From positions 1-46,631 of the forward strand of contig CAJFGR010000027.1 of NCBI GenBank assembly GCA_904377845.1: a DNA stretch of 46,631 nucleotides. The letters run 5' to 3'. Position 1 is the stretch's first letter. Each line of letters begins with the position of its first letter. The stretch comes from an uncultured Ruminococcus sp. GTDB lineage: Bacteria > Bacillota > Clostridia > Lachnospirales > Lachnospiraceae. The translations under genes were made by a program, and so were the position numbers. Positions 34,811 to 44,204 of the stretch are shown one piece after another. The notes under the pieces are model-generated. The model did no database searches, was not told the DNA's origin, and worked only from the letters and a program-made list of their open reading frames with translations.

Positions 34811-37720
34811 ATGATGGAAGAATCAGTATACAAGAAAAATCTGGAAATAGTTCCTCATCATAAAATGGGAATTAAAATTTTGGATAAGGCGCAGTTGAAA
34901 AATCTGTTTCCTGACTATGAAAGTCTTTTAGAACGGATAGAAGAGCACCGGAAGCAGATCAATGTGCTGAACAGAAAAAAGGACTACATAGATAACCAGT
35001 ATAACCTGATGTACGATAATGTGTTTTCTATTATGGGGAAAAGGGGAGCTGGGAAAACATCGGCAGTGCTTACTCTGAAACAACTCCTTCGCAGCAGAAA
35101 TAAAAATGATATTGTATTGCCGATCATCATGCCAGAGATTATCCCTCAGGAATGCAGCATGATCGGATGGATTTTATCATTACTTGAAGAGAGCGTAAAG
35201 GAACTGGAGGTACTGAGTGAAAAAAAGCCAGATGGAGAGTCGTTGTTCTTTGAGGGGTGTATGAGAAAGTCAAACGATTCTCTGCTCAGAGAGTATAACA
35301 AAGTGAAAGAACTCTGTTATTCTCAATTTTATCAGGTTCAGGCAGCAGAATCATTTACCGCTGCTATTGTCAATACGGAACAGCAGACACAGAACAGTTT
35401 TAATTTTTCTCATGAATTGGTCCGGTTTTGGGATGAACTGGTACGTACAGTTAAACAGACCTGCAGTCCGGATGCAGAACCGCTTATCTATATTATTTTT
35501 GATGATGTGGATCTGATGCCGGATGCTGTTATTTCCCTGATGTCTACAATAATCAAGTATTTGTCACATCCCAATCTTATTGTATTCGTAACGGCTGACG
35601 AGGATCTTTTGTACGATGTCATTGAAAACAGCATGAACAAAAGACTCGGGAAATATGAAGAATTGAAAACGTACAGTGCTCTTACAGAAGCTGCTCAGTG
35701 GGATGATGTACTGCAGGAAGGGACCTTTTTTAGTGAAATGAATAAAGAACGGCTGATGCTTCGGATAAACGAAAAACTGGAAATTGAGCGTGAAATTCCG
35801 AAACTGTATGGAGATAAGATACTTCCGCCTTCCTGCAGGTATTATTTACGGACGTTTAAAGGAAATAAAGAAAAAGCAAGATTTATAGAAAGAGTTCAGG
35901 TTGACGAATCAGATCAGAAGGAAACGGAAATTACGCTTGAAAAATTCGTAAAAGATCAGATTGCAAAATATATACAGGAAACAGGGCAGGAAGGAGCAGC
36001 CAACTTTGTGTTATATAAAGATAAGTTTATAAAGGCTTACTTTGCATTCTGGGGAGAAACCTCGCGTCAGCTGGCGAATGAGACTCTTATTTTAAAAGAT
36101 TTTATAAATCATGTTATTTCGATACACAACAAGTTCCGAAAGAATGAATATACAGAAGAGGAATATTATGAAAATTTCTATTATATTATAAAAAAATTTA
36201 TGAATAGTACGCTGAACGCACTCGGAAATGTCGGGTTATCTCTTAAAGAGGTCTCTGAACTGGTAGATGAACTTATTGTTTATGTGCCCGAGAACTGGGG
36301 GATTTATCTGAATTATTCATATCTGAGGGAATTAACAGAGAACAGGATGAATAACGAGAGACTGATTAATCTGAAGGAGAGTATCAGGCAGCCGGTACTA
36401 CTGGTTATTTTGTTGTTTTTTATTGAAAATATATTGTTGATGGAAAAGAAAAGTCTGGCTTCGCTGCAGTGGGGGGAAAGAAAAAGAATACACGGAAGAG
36501 GAATTTTAGTTGACATACTGGATCACATTACCGGTGGAAAGAATTCTCTTGTATGCAAAAGTCAGGGGGAGGATCTGAATGAATTTCTTGTATTTTATGA
36601 AGGGATTATAGATTCCCCTGAAATACTTATTGAGTATGATATTTCAAAAGTTAGAAGCGTGAGGGTATATCTTCAGACGCTTCCCTTATCTCAGACGGAT
36701 GTACGCCCTAAAATGGATTATTTTGAAAGACACAATCCAAAATGGTTAAGGACAATAGCTCAGATTCTGTATTTATCATCTGAATGTATTTTTGATATTC
36801 AAAAACCTCAGCTTCTTATGCGTAAATTGATTTACAGAGCATCTGAGTTTTATGATCCATATTATCTCCAGAAATTAGATGAGTGTAAAGAATTCATCCT
36901 GGATACATTGAGCAATGTGTATAAGTGGAAAAAACAGACGGAACAGGACGAAATGCCGCTGAAAGATTTTCAGCCAGAAGAGCTGTTTGTGATGAACTGC
37001 AACAATGAAGATATAAAAGAAGTTTCAGATCTGGAAGAGTTGGAGGGAAAACTGGCAGGATTATGCGAATTTAATCAAAAGCCATTTCAAAATCTGGTAT
37101 ATGTGGGAAAAGGAGGAACGGAATTTCTCCTTGAGCAGGCCGAAAATGCATGCAGAGTTTTAAGCGATTTGTATGACCAGTTTGATTTCTATAAATTCAA
37201 GAACAGAGAGGAGTATGAAAAACTGCAGGAAGAAATATATGATCTGCTGGAAGTCAGAATTATATGTGACGAAAAAAATCTTACGGTAGACAGGGGACTG
37301 ATCAACAATCTTCTGGAAAGGATAAGCAGGGAAGTTTCTGCGATGAAAATAAAGAGCAATCAGGATTGGAATTATTCAATTGAAACGAATATACGAAGGC
37401 TGGAAACTTTATTTTTGGAATTAAGTGCCAGCATACACCTTGCGTTTGTCGATAATGCGGATATAGAACGGGGAAAAGAGATCGTAAAATGGAATGTTAT
37501 ATTTATGAATCTGCAGAAATATTATCTGATTTCCTGGATCCTTGATAAAAAGGGAAGCGGAGAATCTCGTATTAACAGAAAGAAACTGCCTTATAAAAAT
37601 CTGTATGAAAGTATTAAAGCAGAGTTAGACAGATCAGATAATAAATATCTGGGACAAATGCTTCATAATCATATCCGTGAAGCATGTACAAAATATATGC
37701 AAAAGTTATGGCAGGAATAA
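34811..37720 (+). CDS. rdrA: RdrA, ATPase of the RADAR anti-phage system
   Basis: A 969-residue P-loop ATPase. ATG 34811 has AGAGGAGA 7 bases upstream. Walker A is FSIMGKRGAGKTSAV with Lys82; Walker B is YIIFDDVDLMPD with Asp231-Asp232 and Asp234, followed by sensor-like LIVFVTADEDLLYDV. The remaining 600 residues are helical with no enzyme motif I recognise, as is usual in this family. In RADAR the RdrA ring works with RdrB, an adenosine deaminase, to stop phage growth by converting adenosine nucleotides or RNA adenosines to inosine. Only 5 bases separate it from rdrB, confirming the pair. Length matches the family (about 900). Confidence 0.88.
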   Translation: MMEESVYKKNLEIVPHHKMGIKILDKAQLKNLFPDYESLLERIEEHRKQINVLNRKKDYIDNQYNLMYDNVFSIMGKRGAGKTSAVLTLKQLLRSRNKNDIVLPIIMPEIIPQECSMIGWILSLLEESVKELEVLSEKKPDGESLFFEGCMRKSNDSLLREYNKVKELCYSQFYQVQAAESFTAAIVNTEQQTQNSFNFSHELVRFWDELVRTVKQTCSPDAEPLIYIIFDDVDLMPDAVISLMSTIIKYLSHPNLIVFVTADEDLLYDVIENSMNKRLGKYEELKTYSALTEAAQWDDVLQEGTFFSEMNKERLMLRINEKLEIEREIPKLYGDKILPPSCRYYLRTFKGNKEKARFIERVQVDESDQKETEITLEKFVKDQIAKYIQETGQEGAANFVLYKDKFIKAYFAFWGETSRQLANETLILKDFINHVISIHNKFRKNEYTEEEYYENFYYIIKKFMNSTLNALGNVGLSLKEVSELVDELIVYVPENWGIYLNYSYLRELTENRMNNERLINLKESIRQPVLLVILLFFIENILLMEKKSLASLQWGERKRIHGRGILVDILDHITGGKNSLVCKSQGEDLNEFLVFYEGIIDSPEILIEYDISKVRSVRVYLQTLPLSQTDVRPKMDYFERHNPKWLRTIAQILYLSSECIFDIQKPQLLMRKLIYRASEFYDPYYLQKLDECKEFILDTLSNVYKWKKQTEQDEMPLKDFQPEELFVMNCNNEDIKEVSDLEELEGKLAGLCEFNQKPFQNLVYVGKGGTEFLLEQAENACRVLSDLYDQFDFYKFKNREEYEKLQEEIYDLLEVRIICDEKNLTVDRGLINNLLERISREVSAMKIKSNQDWNYSIETNIRRLETLFLELSASIHLAFVDNADIERGKEIVKWNVIFMNLQKYYLISWILDKKGSGESRINRKKLPYKNLYESIKAELDRSDNKYLGQMLHNHIREACTKYMQKLWQE

Positions 37721-37725
37721 GTTGA

Positions 37726-40626
37726 ATGGATAAAATTAGATTATATCAGATATTAAGTGTTTTAACGGCACCTTACAGAGAAGAAGAGTTTCTGAAACGG
37801 GATCTGGATGTTATTGCGGCCGTCAGATATAATTTCGCCCAGGTTAAAAAGCGCAGAAATATGACAGTTGCACAACAGAAAAAATGTGAGGGCAGATATT
37901 ATAAAAGTGAAAAAGAACTGGAAAGGTTCCTGAGGGCTCATCGGGATTGGGCAATAAGAAATCTGGACGATTTTAAACTTTTATTGAATCTGTTTTTCCC
38001 TGAAGAGAAAATTTCTTCTATGTTTCTAAAAGATAAAGAGATGGAAGATAATATTTATTGCATTGATAATTTTTATCTTGAAAATATCTATGCAGTAGCT
38101 GCGTCACTTCTTACTTTCCGGGATGGACGGATGGCAATACGTACATGGATCAATGACGACGATGAAAGTGACATTTTTAAGTATCCTACCGTTTTTGATA
38201 AGGTTGAAATATGGAATCTTCTTGGCAGAATGATGGTTACGGATATTTTTATTGCGGCGTTTTTTGTTGAAATAAATGTGACAGAACTGTATTATCTTGA
38301 CGGACAGACAAACGGGATTTTTTTGGCAGATAAGACACTGGAAAAAATACTTCAGAAAGGTCTGGCAGAAACACATATGCATTTTAATGCAGGCGGAGAT
38401 TTTATGTATCTCTGGCAGGAAGAGATGAATCTGAAGAAATGGGAGAAGTGTCTTGTTTCTGAAGAAGAGTATTCCAGGTATGTGAAACGGCATAAAGTGA
38501 ATTTTGTTCAGAGCGTTTATCGTATCCTCTGGGCAGAATATCTTGAACAGGATGCTTGTGAGAGTTTTCAGAAGTTTATAGGGCAGGAGTATTTCAGTGA
38601 TCATAGAGTAATAAATCGGCTGTTTAATGGCATGTTGAGCGGGAATGTGCAAAGTTATAGTCCGGAATGGAAAGATCTCAACGATATGCTTATGGTAAAG
38701 TGGAAAATCACAGATGACCGGGAAGAGATGCTTTTTGCAACTGTTTATAATAAACTCAAAGGAATTAATACGTTTTCAGAAATAATAATGTTGTTCAGAA
38801 GTCTGCTCTATTTTAAGAATAAAGAAAATTCAGAGGAAGAATTATATATGTTCCTGCAGTATTTACGGCTGAAAAACATCTATTACAGAGATATTGTTCA
38901 GCAAAACCAGATACAGGGATTGATTAATTTCAGGCAGTATTTTGGAATGATGAGTGGCAGATTTTCAGTTTTCAGCCATATTGAAAAAAGGTATGAGGTA
39001 ATATTTAAAAGTGTGGCTCATAATGTATATTTGCGGAAACTTGAAGTGAGGGTTAGCCCTAATGTTAAGTTATACAATGATTCTAAATTTTACGATTACG
39101 AGAATGTAAGAAAAGAAATAGAAAAAAATTACCTTGTTCAGGTGGAAAAAATTTTAGGAACATACAGGAACTATCTGTTTCAGATTGCTGGAGTTTCGGA
39201 AGAAAAATCTTGGGATGAAAACTATTATGGCAAGTATCTGGATCAAATGTATGAGAACATGAAAACAGGTCTTCCGTCTATCGGGATAATTTTTCATTTT
39301 ATAAAAACAGATTATGTGGATAATCGCATTGGCGATATGTGCTGGGTGCAGAAAAAGAAAGAGGGCAATTTACAGTCCAGACATTTGCTGATATGGCGTG
39401 AAGCACTGGTAAAATGTGGCCGAATTCTTGAAGAGCTGAGGTCGCGCATCCCATACCTGGGGGAGTATGTTGTGGGAATAGATGCCGCGTCAGAAGAGAA
39501 TAAAACAGAGCCGTGGATATTTGCACCTCTTTATGCGGGAATCCGAAACAGAAAGATTACAAAACCGCTGCTTAAAGATGATCATGGCAATATCATGAAA
39601 TTGAATAATCTTGGTTTTACATATCATGTAGGGGAAGAATACAGGCATTTGCTCTCTGGATTGAGGCATATTGATGAAGTGATCGAGAAATTTCATTATA
39701 AGGCAGGCGACAGAATCGGTCATGCAATCGCGTTGGGGACAGATGTGGAACAATGGACTGCGCAAAATGAAGTTGTTGTAATTCCTGTTATGGAACATCT
39801 GGAGAATCTCCTTTGGTTATGGGGAAAGATTATTCACCGAAACTGGATCGTCGAAGTTGGGACGGCAACTTTAGAAGGAAGAATTCTGGAACTGGCCAAA
39901 ATGGTTTATGGCAATATAACAGGTCTTACTGTAAATATGCTGTATGAAGCATATGATCAAAAATTCTGCTACAACTATGAGAAACATTTTGAACGGATGA
40001 GGAAATATGTTTTGGATAATGTGGATCCGGATGATTGTGAGGCAGATCAGCAAGGACATTTCTGTAAATTTTTTGATATTGCATATCCTTATGGTTTTTC
40101 ATGGACAAGTGAAAAAGTATTCTGTACATATTTCTGTCCTGTGTTTTACCAAAAATTTATGAAACCGATTCTGGTACATGTCAATTCTGAAGAAAAAGAA
40201 ATATTTGCCAGGGTTCAGGAGTATCTAATTTTGAAAGTGGAAAAAATGGGTATTTATGTAGAAACAAATCCGACCTCAAATTTAGCCATAGGTGATACGC
40301 GTTCTCTTTATTCTGCACATGTACTGAACCTTAATTCCCGGGATCTTGTAGATGATGATAAAGTTAAACATGAGGTACTTGTAACTGTAAATTCTGATGA
40401 TCCGGTAATTTTCAATACGAACAGTGAAAATGAATTGGCGTATGTTTATCATGCATTGACCTATCAGGGGTATAAAAAAGAAAGTATATTAAGATGGGTT
40501 GATAAAGTGCGTAAAACGGGGATGGACAGCAGTTTTGTAAAGAAGGAAAAATATCCTTCGCAGCAGATCAGAGAAATAACTGCACTGCTTAATGGAATTG
40601 AAGCTTATATTGGGAAAAATAGTTAA
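37726..40626 (+). CDS. rdrB: RdrB, adenosine deaminase of the RADAR anti-phage system
   Basis: A 966-residue divergent adenosine deaminase. All deaminase motifs are in order: AETHMHFNAGGDF (zinc ligands His217, His219), TYHVGEEYRH (His634 and proton-donor Glu637 of the HxGE motif), RIGHAIALGTD (His666), VETNPTSNLAIGD (846-852, the PTSN motif) and VNSDDPVIFNTN (Asp891-Asp892). The active site therefore looks intact. Large insertions between the first and second motifs are typical of RdrB, which forms a shell around which RdrA rings dock. It starts 5 bases after rdrA, with a ribosome site inside the rdrA end. No further gene follows in the operon. Confidence 0.9.
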   Translation: MDKIRLYQILSVLTAPYREEEFLKRDLDVIAAVRYNFAQVKKRRNMTVAQQKKCEGRYYKSEKELERFLRAHRDWAIRNLDDFKLLLNLFFPEEKISSMFLKDKEMEDNIYCIDNFYLENIYAVAASLLTFRDGRMAIRTWINDDDESDIFKYPTVFDKVEIWNLLGRMMVTDIFIAAFFVEINVTELYYLDGQTNGIFLADKTLEKILQKGLAETHMHFNAGGDFMYLWQEEMNLKKWEKCLVSEEEYSRYVKRHKVNFVQSVYRILWAEYLEQDACESFQKFIGQEYFSDHRVINRLFNGMLSGNVQSYSPEWKDLNDMLMVKWKITDDREEMLFATVYNKLKGINTFSEIIMLFRSLLYFKNKENSEEELYMFLQYLRLKNIYYRDIVQQNQIQGLINFRQYFGMMSGRFSVFSHIEKRYEVIFKSVAHNVYLRKLEVRVSPNVKLYNDSKFYDYENVRKEIEKNYLVQVEKILGTYRNYLFQIAGVSEEKSWDENYYGKYLDQMYENMKTGLPSIGIIFHFIKTDYVDNRIGDMCWVQKKKEGNLQSRHLLIWREALVKCGRILEELRSRIPYLGEYVVGIDAASEENKTEPWIFAPLYAGIRNRKITKPLLKDDHGNIMKLNNLGFTYHVGEEYRHLLSGLRHIDEVIEKFHYKAGDRIGHAIALGTDVEQWTAQNEVVVIPVMEHLENLLWLWGKIIHRNWIVEVGTATLEGRILELAKMVYGNITGLTVNMLYEAYDQKFCYNYEKHFERMRKYVLDNVDPDDCEADQQGHFCKFFDIAYPYGFSWTSEKVFCTYFCPVFYQKFMKPILVHVNSEEKEIFARVQEYLILKVEKMGIYVETNPTSNLAIGDTRSLYSAHVLNLNSRDLVDDDKVKHEVLVTVNSDDPVIFNTNSENELAYVYHALTYQGYKKESILRWVDKVRKTGMDSSFVKKEKYPSQQIREITALLNGIEAYIGKNS

Positions 40627-40706
40627 ATGAAAATGAAGGATAAAGAAAGAACTTGAAGTGTGCGGAAAAGGGGAAACTTGGAGAGTAGTATGCAGTGGCA
40701 ATGCGA

Positions 40707-41022
40707 TTAAGATAGGTATCCGAAGTGAATTGCCCAAATTTCTCGGAGAGGTCTGTTGAATTGCCGGAATTGGGGTCTGACCGCATGGACATATTTTAAC
40801 ATCAGTTTGATGATATCCACTGGCTTATGGGAATCCCTTCGGAGAAAAAATTTTCTTGTTAACTTTAAAGTGGATGAAATATCGATTTCATAAAGATACT
40901 TGTTTTTGGAGGATCGCTTCTTTTTGTAGTTTGTTTCAGCTGCTTCATTGGCAAGAAGAATCCCGAAGTTATACAGGATCATATTTGCATATATTTCTTG
41001 TTTTAGAAATTCAGGCTTTACT
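40707..41022 (-). pseudogene. C-terminal fragment of an IS4-family transposase
   Basis: The minus frame reads VKPEFLKQEIYANMILYNFG, then SSTLKLTRKFFL, DIIKLMLKYVHAVRP and FNRPLREIWAIHFGYLS before the stop, the typical IS4-family end. It has no start; its N-terminal continuation is found at 42606-42735 on the other side of the IS110 element, so the gene was split by that insertion. Confidence 0.8.
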
Positions 41023-41109
41023 GTGAAACAAAAACTTCCGTGTAGCCAAAAAAGCGCAAACTACCCCTAACAAGCTTTCAAAGGTTCATTTTGAACTCCA
41101 CTGGCAGAT

Positions 41110-42345
41110 TCAAGCGGCAACTACCGGAGCTTCCCAGCCAAGTGCTTTTAGCTTTTTCAAATAGGCATTGATCTTACGTTCCTTGTTAAACTGGTTATAA
41201 TATTCAGCCCCAAGATCCTTGAAAATAACCCCATCCTTAAGGATATGGTATATCGCTATGAGCATGGAATGGGCAACTGCAACATATGCCCGTTTCTTTC
41301 CTCGATGGGCACTGATCCTCATAAACTGTGCGTAAAAATATGATTTTTTGTTCTTTACAGCACTATGTGCGCAAGTGATCAATGTGGTCCGCAAGAGGGT
41401 ATTTCCTTTCCGGGTTTTCCCTGATTTTCGCTTTTTAGCGCTTTCATTATCACCTGGACATAGCCCTGCCCAGGAAGATATATGCCGGTCGGAAGGAAAA
41501 CGGTCCATGTCCGTTCCGATAACGGAAATGATAGCCTGGGCACTGGTATTACCGATTCCGGTTACATCTTGGATTGCCTTTGAAGCCTGCTTTTCTTCCG
41601 GCTTCATAAAATTATCAATCTCTTCATCCAGATTTTTTATATGAATGTTGAGTTCGTCCAGATGGGTAAGAAGTTCTTTCATCATCCGGCGCTGAAGCGG
41701 AGTCATCACACCGTTCAGGTCATCGATGATCTGTTCCTTTGTGGCTTTGAGATTATGAGCGATGACTTTCTGCTCATACATTTCGTCATATTTTGCACTG
41801 TCAATGGTTTCTCCTGTAAGAAGATATTCCAGAATGTTGCGTGCGCTTTTACCATTGATGTCTCTGACCGTACCTGAAAGCTTGATGTTTGCGCCTTCCA
41901 GCATTTTCTGGAGACGGTTCAGTTCCCGGGTGCGTTCACCAACGAGACTTTTCCGGTAAAGGACCAATTCCCTCAGTTCACGTTGATCCTTATCCGGAAT
42001 AAAACTGGGCTGGAGCAGTCCATGCTGAAGGAGATCGGCAATCCATTCCGCATCTTTTACATCCGTCTTCCGCCCCGGAACTGCTTTCATATGGTGGGCA
42101 TTTACCACCATGGCTTTAAGGTCAGAAGATTCAAGGATGTTATACAGAGGCTTCCAATAAGAGGCAGTGCTTTCCATGGCAGCCATCTCACAGCCGCCTG
42201 CTTTGAGCCAGTCAGCCAGTTCAAGAAGTTCTCTGGTTGTTGCACCGAACTTACGCACTTCCTGCTGATTGCCTTTTCTGAAACAGGCTACGATGAGTTT
42301 TTTGTGCACATCAATACCACAACATTTGTCGTAAATTTTATCCAT
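41110..42345 (-). CDS. IS110-family transposase (DEDD recombinase)
   Basis: A 411-residue transposase starting MDKIYDKCCGIDVHKKLIVA with GGAGGTG 6 bases upstream. The N-terminal RuvC-like DEDD domain has its first Asp in GIDVHKK; VKDAEWIADLLQHGLL carries a later Asp. The C-terminal transposase_20 domain has VTGIGNTSAQAIISVIG and the catalytic Ser region ISSWAGLCPGDNESAKKRKS. Length and both domains are complete, so the element could be active. IS110 recombinases are guided by a bridge (seek) RNA made from the element's own non-coding end. Confidence 0.92.
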   Translation of the reverse strand: MDKIYDKCCGIDVHKKLIVACFRKGNQQEVRKFGATTRELLELADWLKAGGCEMAAMESTASYWKPLYNILESSDLKAMVVNAHHMKAVPGRKTDVKDAEWIADLLQHGLLQPSFIPDKDQRELRELVLYRKSLVGERTRELNRLQKMLEGANIKLSGTVRDINGKSARNILEYLLTGETIDSAKYDEMYEQKVIAHNLKATKEQIIDDLNGVMTPLQRRMMKELLTHLDELNIHIKNLDEEIDNFMKPEEKQASKAIQDVTGIGNTSAQAIISVIGTDMDRFPSDRHISSWAGLCPGDNESAKKRKSGKTRKGNTLLRTTLITCAHSAVKNKKSYFYAQFMRISAHRGKKRAYVAVAHSMLIAIYHILKDGVIFKDLGAEYYNQFNKERKINAYLKKLKALGWEAPVVAA

Positions 42346-42605
42346 AATGGCACCTCCATGGATGAATTTATGGCATGGTACTCTGTCTGTTATCATTTTA
42401 CTGTACGTTCTTCTGCCGCAAGCGGCTGGACAGATGGTGGTGCAAATGAGAGTACCTGAAATCAGTTTAGATTGCGGGCTACAGGCCCAAAATAAACACG
42501 ATCTTTGCCGTTAACTATAGTATAGGCAGTGGCAAAGATAAATTCAATAACCGCCTGTCATCATGGTTTCATTTATGGTGGTGCCAAGTGAGCGAGGCAT
42601 GAGGG
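42346..42605 (-). ncRNA. candidate bridge RNA region of the IS110 element
   Basis: 260 bases upstream of the transposase without a reading frame but with strong local structure. ATCTTTGCC at 42510-42518 and GGCAAAGAT at 42532-42540 form a long loop containing GTTAACTATAGTATA. CTGCCGC/GCGGC near 42414-42425 and GGGC/GCCC near 42476-42490 form small stems. GGCACC near the start codon pairs with GGTGCC near 42580. Position and length fit the IS110-type bridge RNA, which is transcribed from the left end. Exact ends and the target and donor loops are not determined. Confidence 0.5.
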
Positions 42606-42735
42606 TTTAGAATGAAAATAAAGAAGGCTGTTGACATGCTTAAGATAGCGAAAGGCAGTTCCGATCCCCCATCGCCAGTGATAATACTCCTTAATATCAT
42701 CCATGGTGAAAGAATAAGGAAGGTTTGAGAATGCG
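42606..42735 (-). pseudogene. middle fragment of the interrupted IS4-family transposase
   Basis: Reads FTMDDIKEYYHWRWGIGTAF and RYLKHVNSLLYFHSK. This is the Y-x2-R-x3-E-x6-K region, but the catalytic Glu is Gly (GGA for GAA), so the transposase was already dead. It ends abruptly at an IS66-like scrap on the other strand. Confidence 0.8.
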
Positions 42736-42737
42736 AG

Positions 42738-42896
42738 GGGACAGGTACCATAAAAAGAACATCTCCCAGCAGGTAATGACAAACTGGATGATCCAGTGTG
42801 CGGACCGGTATCTGGAACCGCTTTATGATTACCTTCATAACAGGATTACCGTTTCCATGTGCTGCAGGCCGATGAGACTCCGGTCAATGTGCGTTT
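42738..42896 (+). pseudogene. IS66-family transposase fragment
   Basis: Reads YHKKNISQQVMTNWMIQCAD and RYLEPLYDYLHNRI, then after a frameshift VLQADETPVNV, the conserved IS66 segment with the first catalytic Asp. About 50 codons remain of a protein of about 500. Confidence 0.75.
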
Positions 42897-43145
42897 ATAG
42901 TGCCTGGCACCTTGAAATAGAGGAATGTTGACAGCATTTTGAAAATGGAGCGTCTGCCGGAAAAAGTAGTAGGACACAGATAGTAAATCAATTCATTTCA
43001 TAACAACTTTGCTAGCTTAAATAAAAAAGTGATGATATAACATACCCTTATTACTATTTGCTTTGCAGGTCAAAAGCGCAGGCACTCTTTCCAATATTTT
43101 CGTGTTGGAGTATAATGTTAAAAAATCAGGTGTGGAGGTTTGGTT
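42897..43145 (+). other. non-coding stretch before the DUF4062 gene
   Basis: Degenerate IS debris to about 42960, then AT-rich sequence. A TATAAT (43111-43116) 30 bases before the start codon is a likely -10; the -35 (TTTCCA) is poor. Confidence 0.4.
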
Positions 43146-44174
43146 TTGAATAAAAAACTACAAGTATTTATTTCGTCTACATATACAGATTTAATAGAAG
43201 AACGTCAAGCAGCTGTTCAAGCAGTTTTAGATGCTGGACATATTCCAGCAGGCATGGAACTTTTTAAAGCAGGAAATACATCTCAGTTAGAAACTATTTA
43301 TAAATGGATAGACAACTCTGATGTATATATGCTTATTCTTGGTGGACGCTACGGAAGTATTGAAGAAAAAACAGGGAAAAGTTATACTCAACTTGAGTAT
43401 GAGTATGCTATCAGAAAGTGTCTTCCAGTTTTTTCTGTTGTATTAAGGAATGATTTTGTAAAGCAAAAAGCTGAGTTTTTGGGAGAAGAATATGCTATCG
43501 AAAAGGCAAATATATCACAATATAATGAATTTAAAAATTTAGTTATGTCTAAAATCGTACGAGAAGTGAGCGATTGTAAAGATATTATGTTGGCAATCCA
43601 TACTACATTAAAGGATTTTATAGAAGAATATGAATTTGTTGGTTGGGTTCGCAGTAATGATACAGAATTAAATGCTGATTTATTAAAACAGTTGAATGAT
43701 ATGAACAACCGTGTTGCGGACTTGAAAAAAGAAAAGGATGAATTGAAACTCAAACTAGATTGTTTAGAACAAAGTTTTGAATCCAATTTAGCATTTGAAG
43801 GTCAGTTTATAAAAATTGAGGGAAACTATCAAGAAAACCATGGAAGACCGGGAGCGCCTCATTATGTAGAACGTTCTGTTTCTAAGGAAATAACTTGGGA
43901 CAAGATGTTTCTGCTATGGGCACCCTATCTAATCCAAACTTTAAGTTACTCTAAAGCAAAGCAATCCTTAGAAAGTGCTTTAATAGATTATATAGGACAT
44001 TATTTTAATATCAATAATAATCTTTTTCAAATTATTAAAATTCAGTATCATGCACTGGGGCTAATTAGATCGTTTGAAGCCCGAACAACTGCTGGCGGTA
44101 CGGCAGAGTTTATTTCACTTACAGATAAAGGAAAATCTTATTTGATACAAAAAAGTGCGATTACTAAATCATAA
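43146..44174 (+). CDS. DUF4062 (TIR-like) domain protein, defence-type
   Basis: A 342-residue cytoplasmic protein starting at TTG 43146, with GGAGG 7 bases upstream. Residues 1-110 are DUF4062: LQVFISSTYTDLIEERQAAV, AGHIPAGMELF, YMLILGGRYGSIEEKTGKSY and LEYEYAIRKCLPVF. This domain has a TIR/SEFIR-related fold and is common in NLR-like and other defence proteins. A coiled coil follows at about 180-215 (DMNNRVADLKKEKDELKLKL), then a C-terminal domain of about 110 residues with a winged-helix-like end (IQYHALGLIRSFEARTTAGG). Base composition is far more AT-rich than the chromosome. It is followed 30 bases later by a membrane protein gene. Function unknown; a sensor/effector role in defence is inference. 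Confidence 0.75.
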   Translation: MNKKLQVFISSTYTDLIEERQAAVQAVLDAGHIPAGMELFKAGNTSQLETIYKWIDNSDVYMLILGGRYGSIEEKTGKSYTQLEYEYAIRKCLPVFSVVLRNDFVKQKAEFLGEEYAIEKANISQYNEFKNLVMSKIVREVSDCKDIMLAIHTTLKDFIEEYEFVGWVRSNDTELNADLLKQLNDMNNRVADLKKEKDELKLKLDCLEQSFESNLAFEGQFIKIEGNYQENHGRPGAPHYVERSVSKEITWDKMFLLWAPYLIQTLSYSKAKQSLESALIDYIGHYFNINNNLFQIIKIQYHALGLIRSFEARTTAGGTAEFISLTDKGKSYLIQKSAITKS

Positions 44175-44204
44175 AAGAATTTCAAAAGTCTGCGAGGAAT
44201 ATAA

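Larger units (their letters stand above)
41021..42605 (-). mobile_element. IS110-family insertion sequence
   Basis: About 1.58 kb inserted in an IS4-family transposase gene between FHSK and VKPEFLKQ. Limits are set from that interruption and are good to a few bases. The element has a long non-coding end before the transposase (about 260 bases) and a short one after it (about 85), and no clear terminal inverted repeats or target duplication, as expected for the IS110 group. Confidence 0.8.

Noticed and set aside
34841-40626. rdrA/rdrB as ordinary nucleotide-metabolism genes
   Set aside because: The 969-residue ATPase coupled to a 966-residue deaminase with large insertions fits RADAR and not the roughly 340-residue housekeeping adenosine deaminase.
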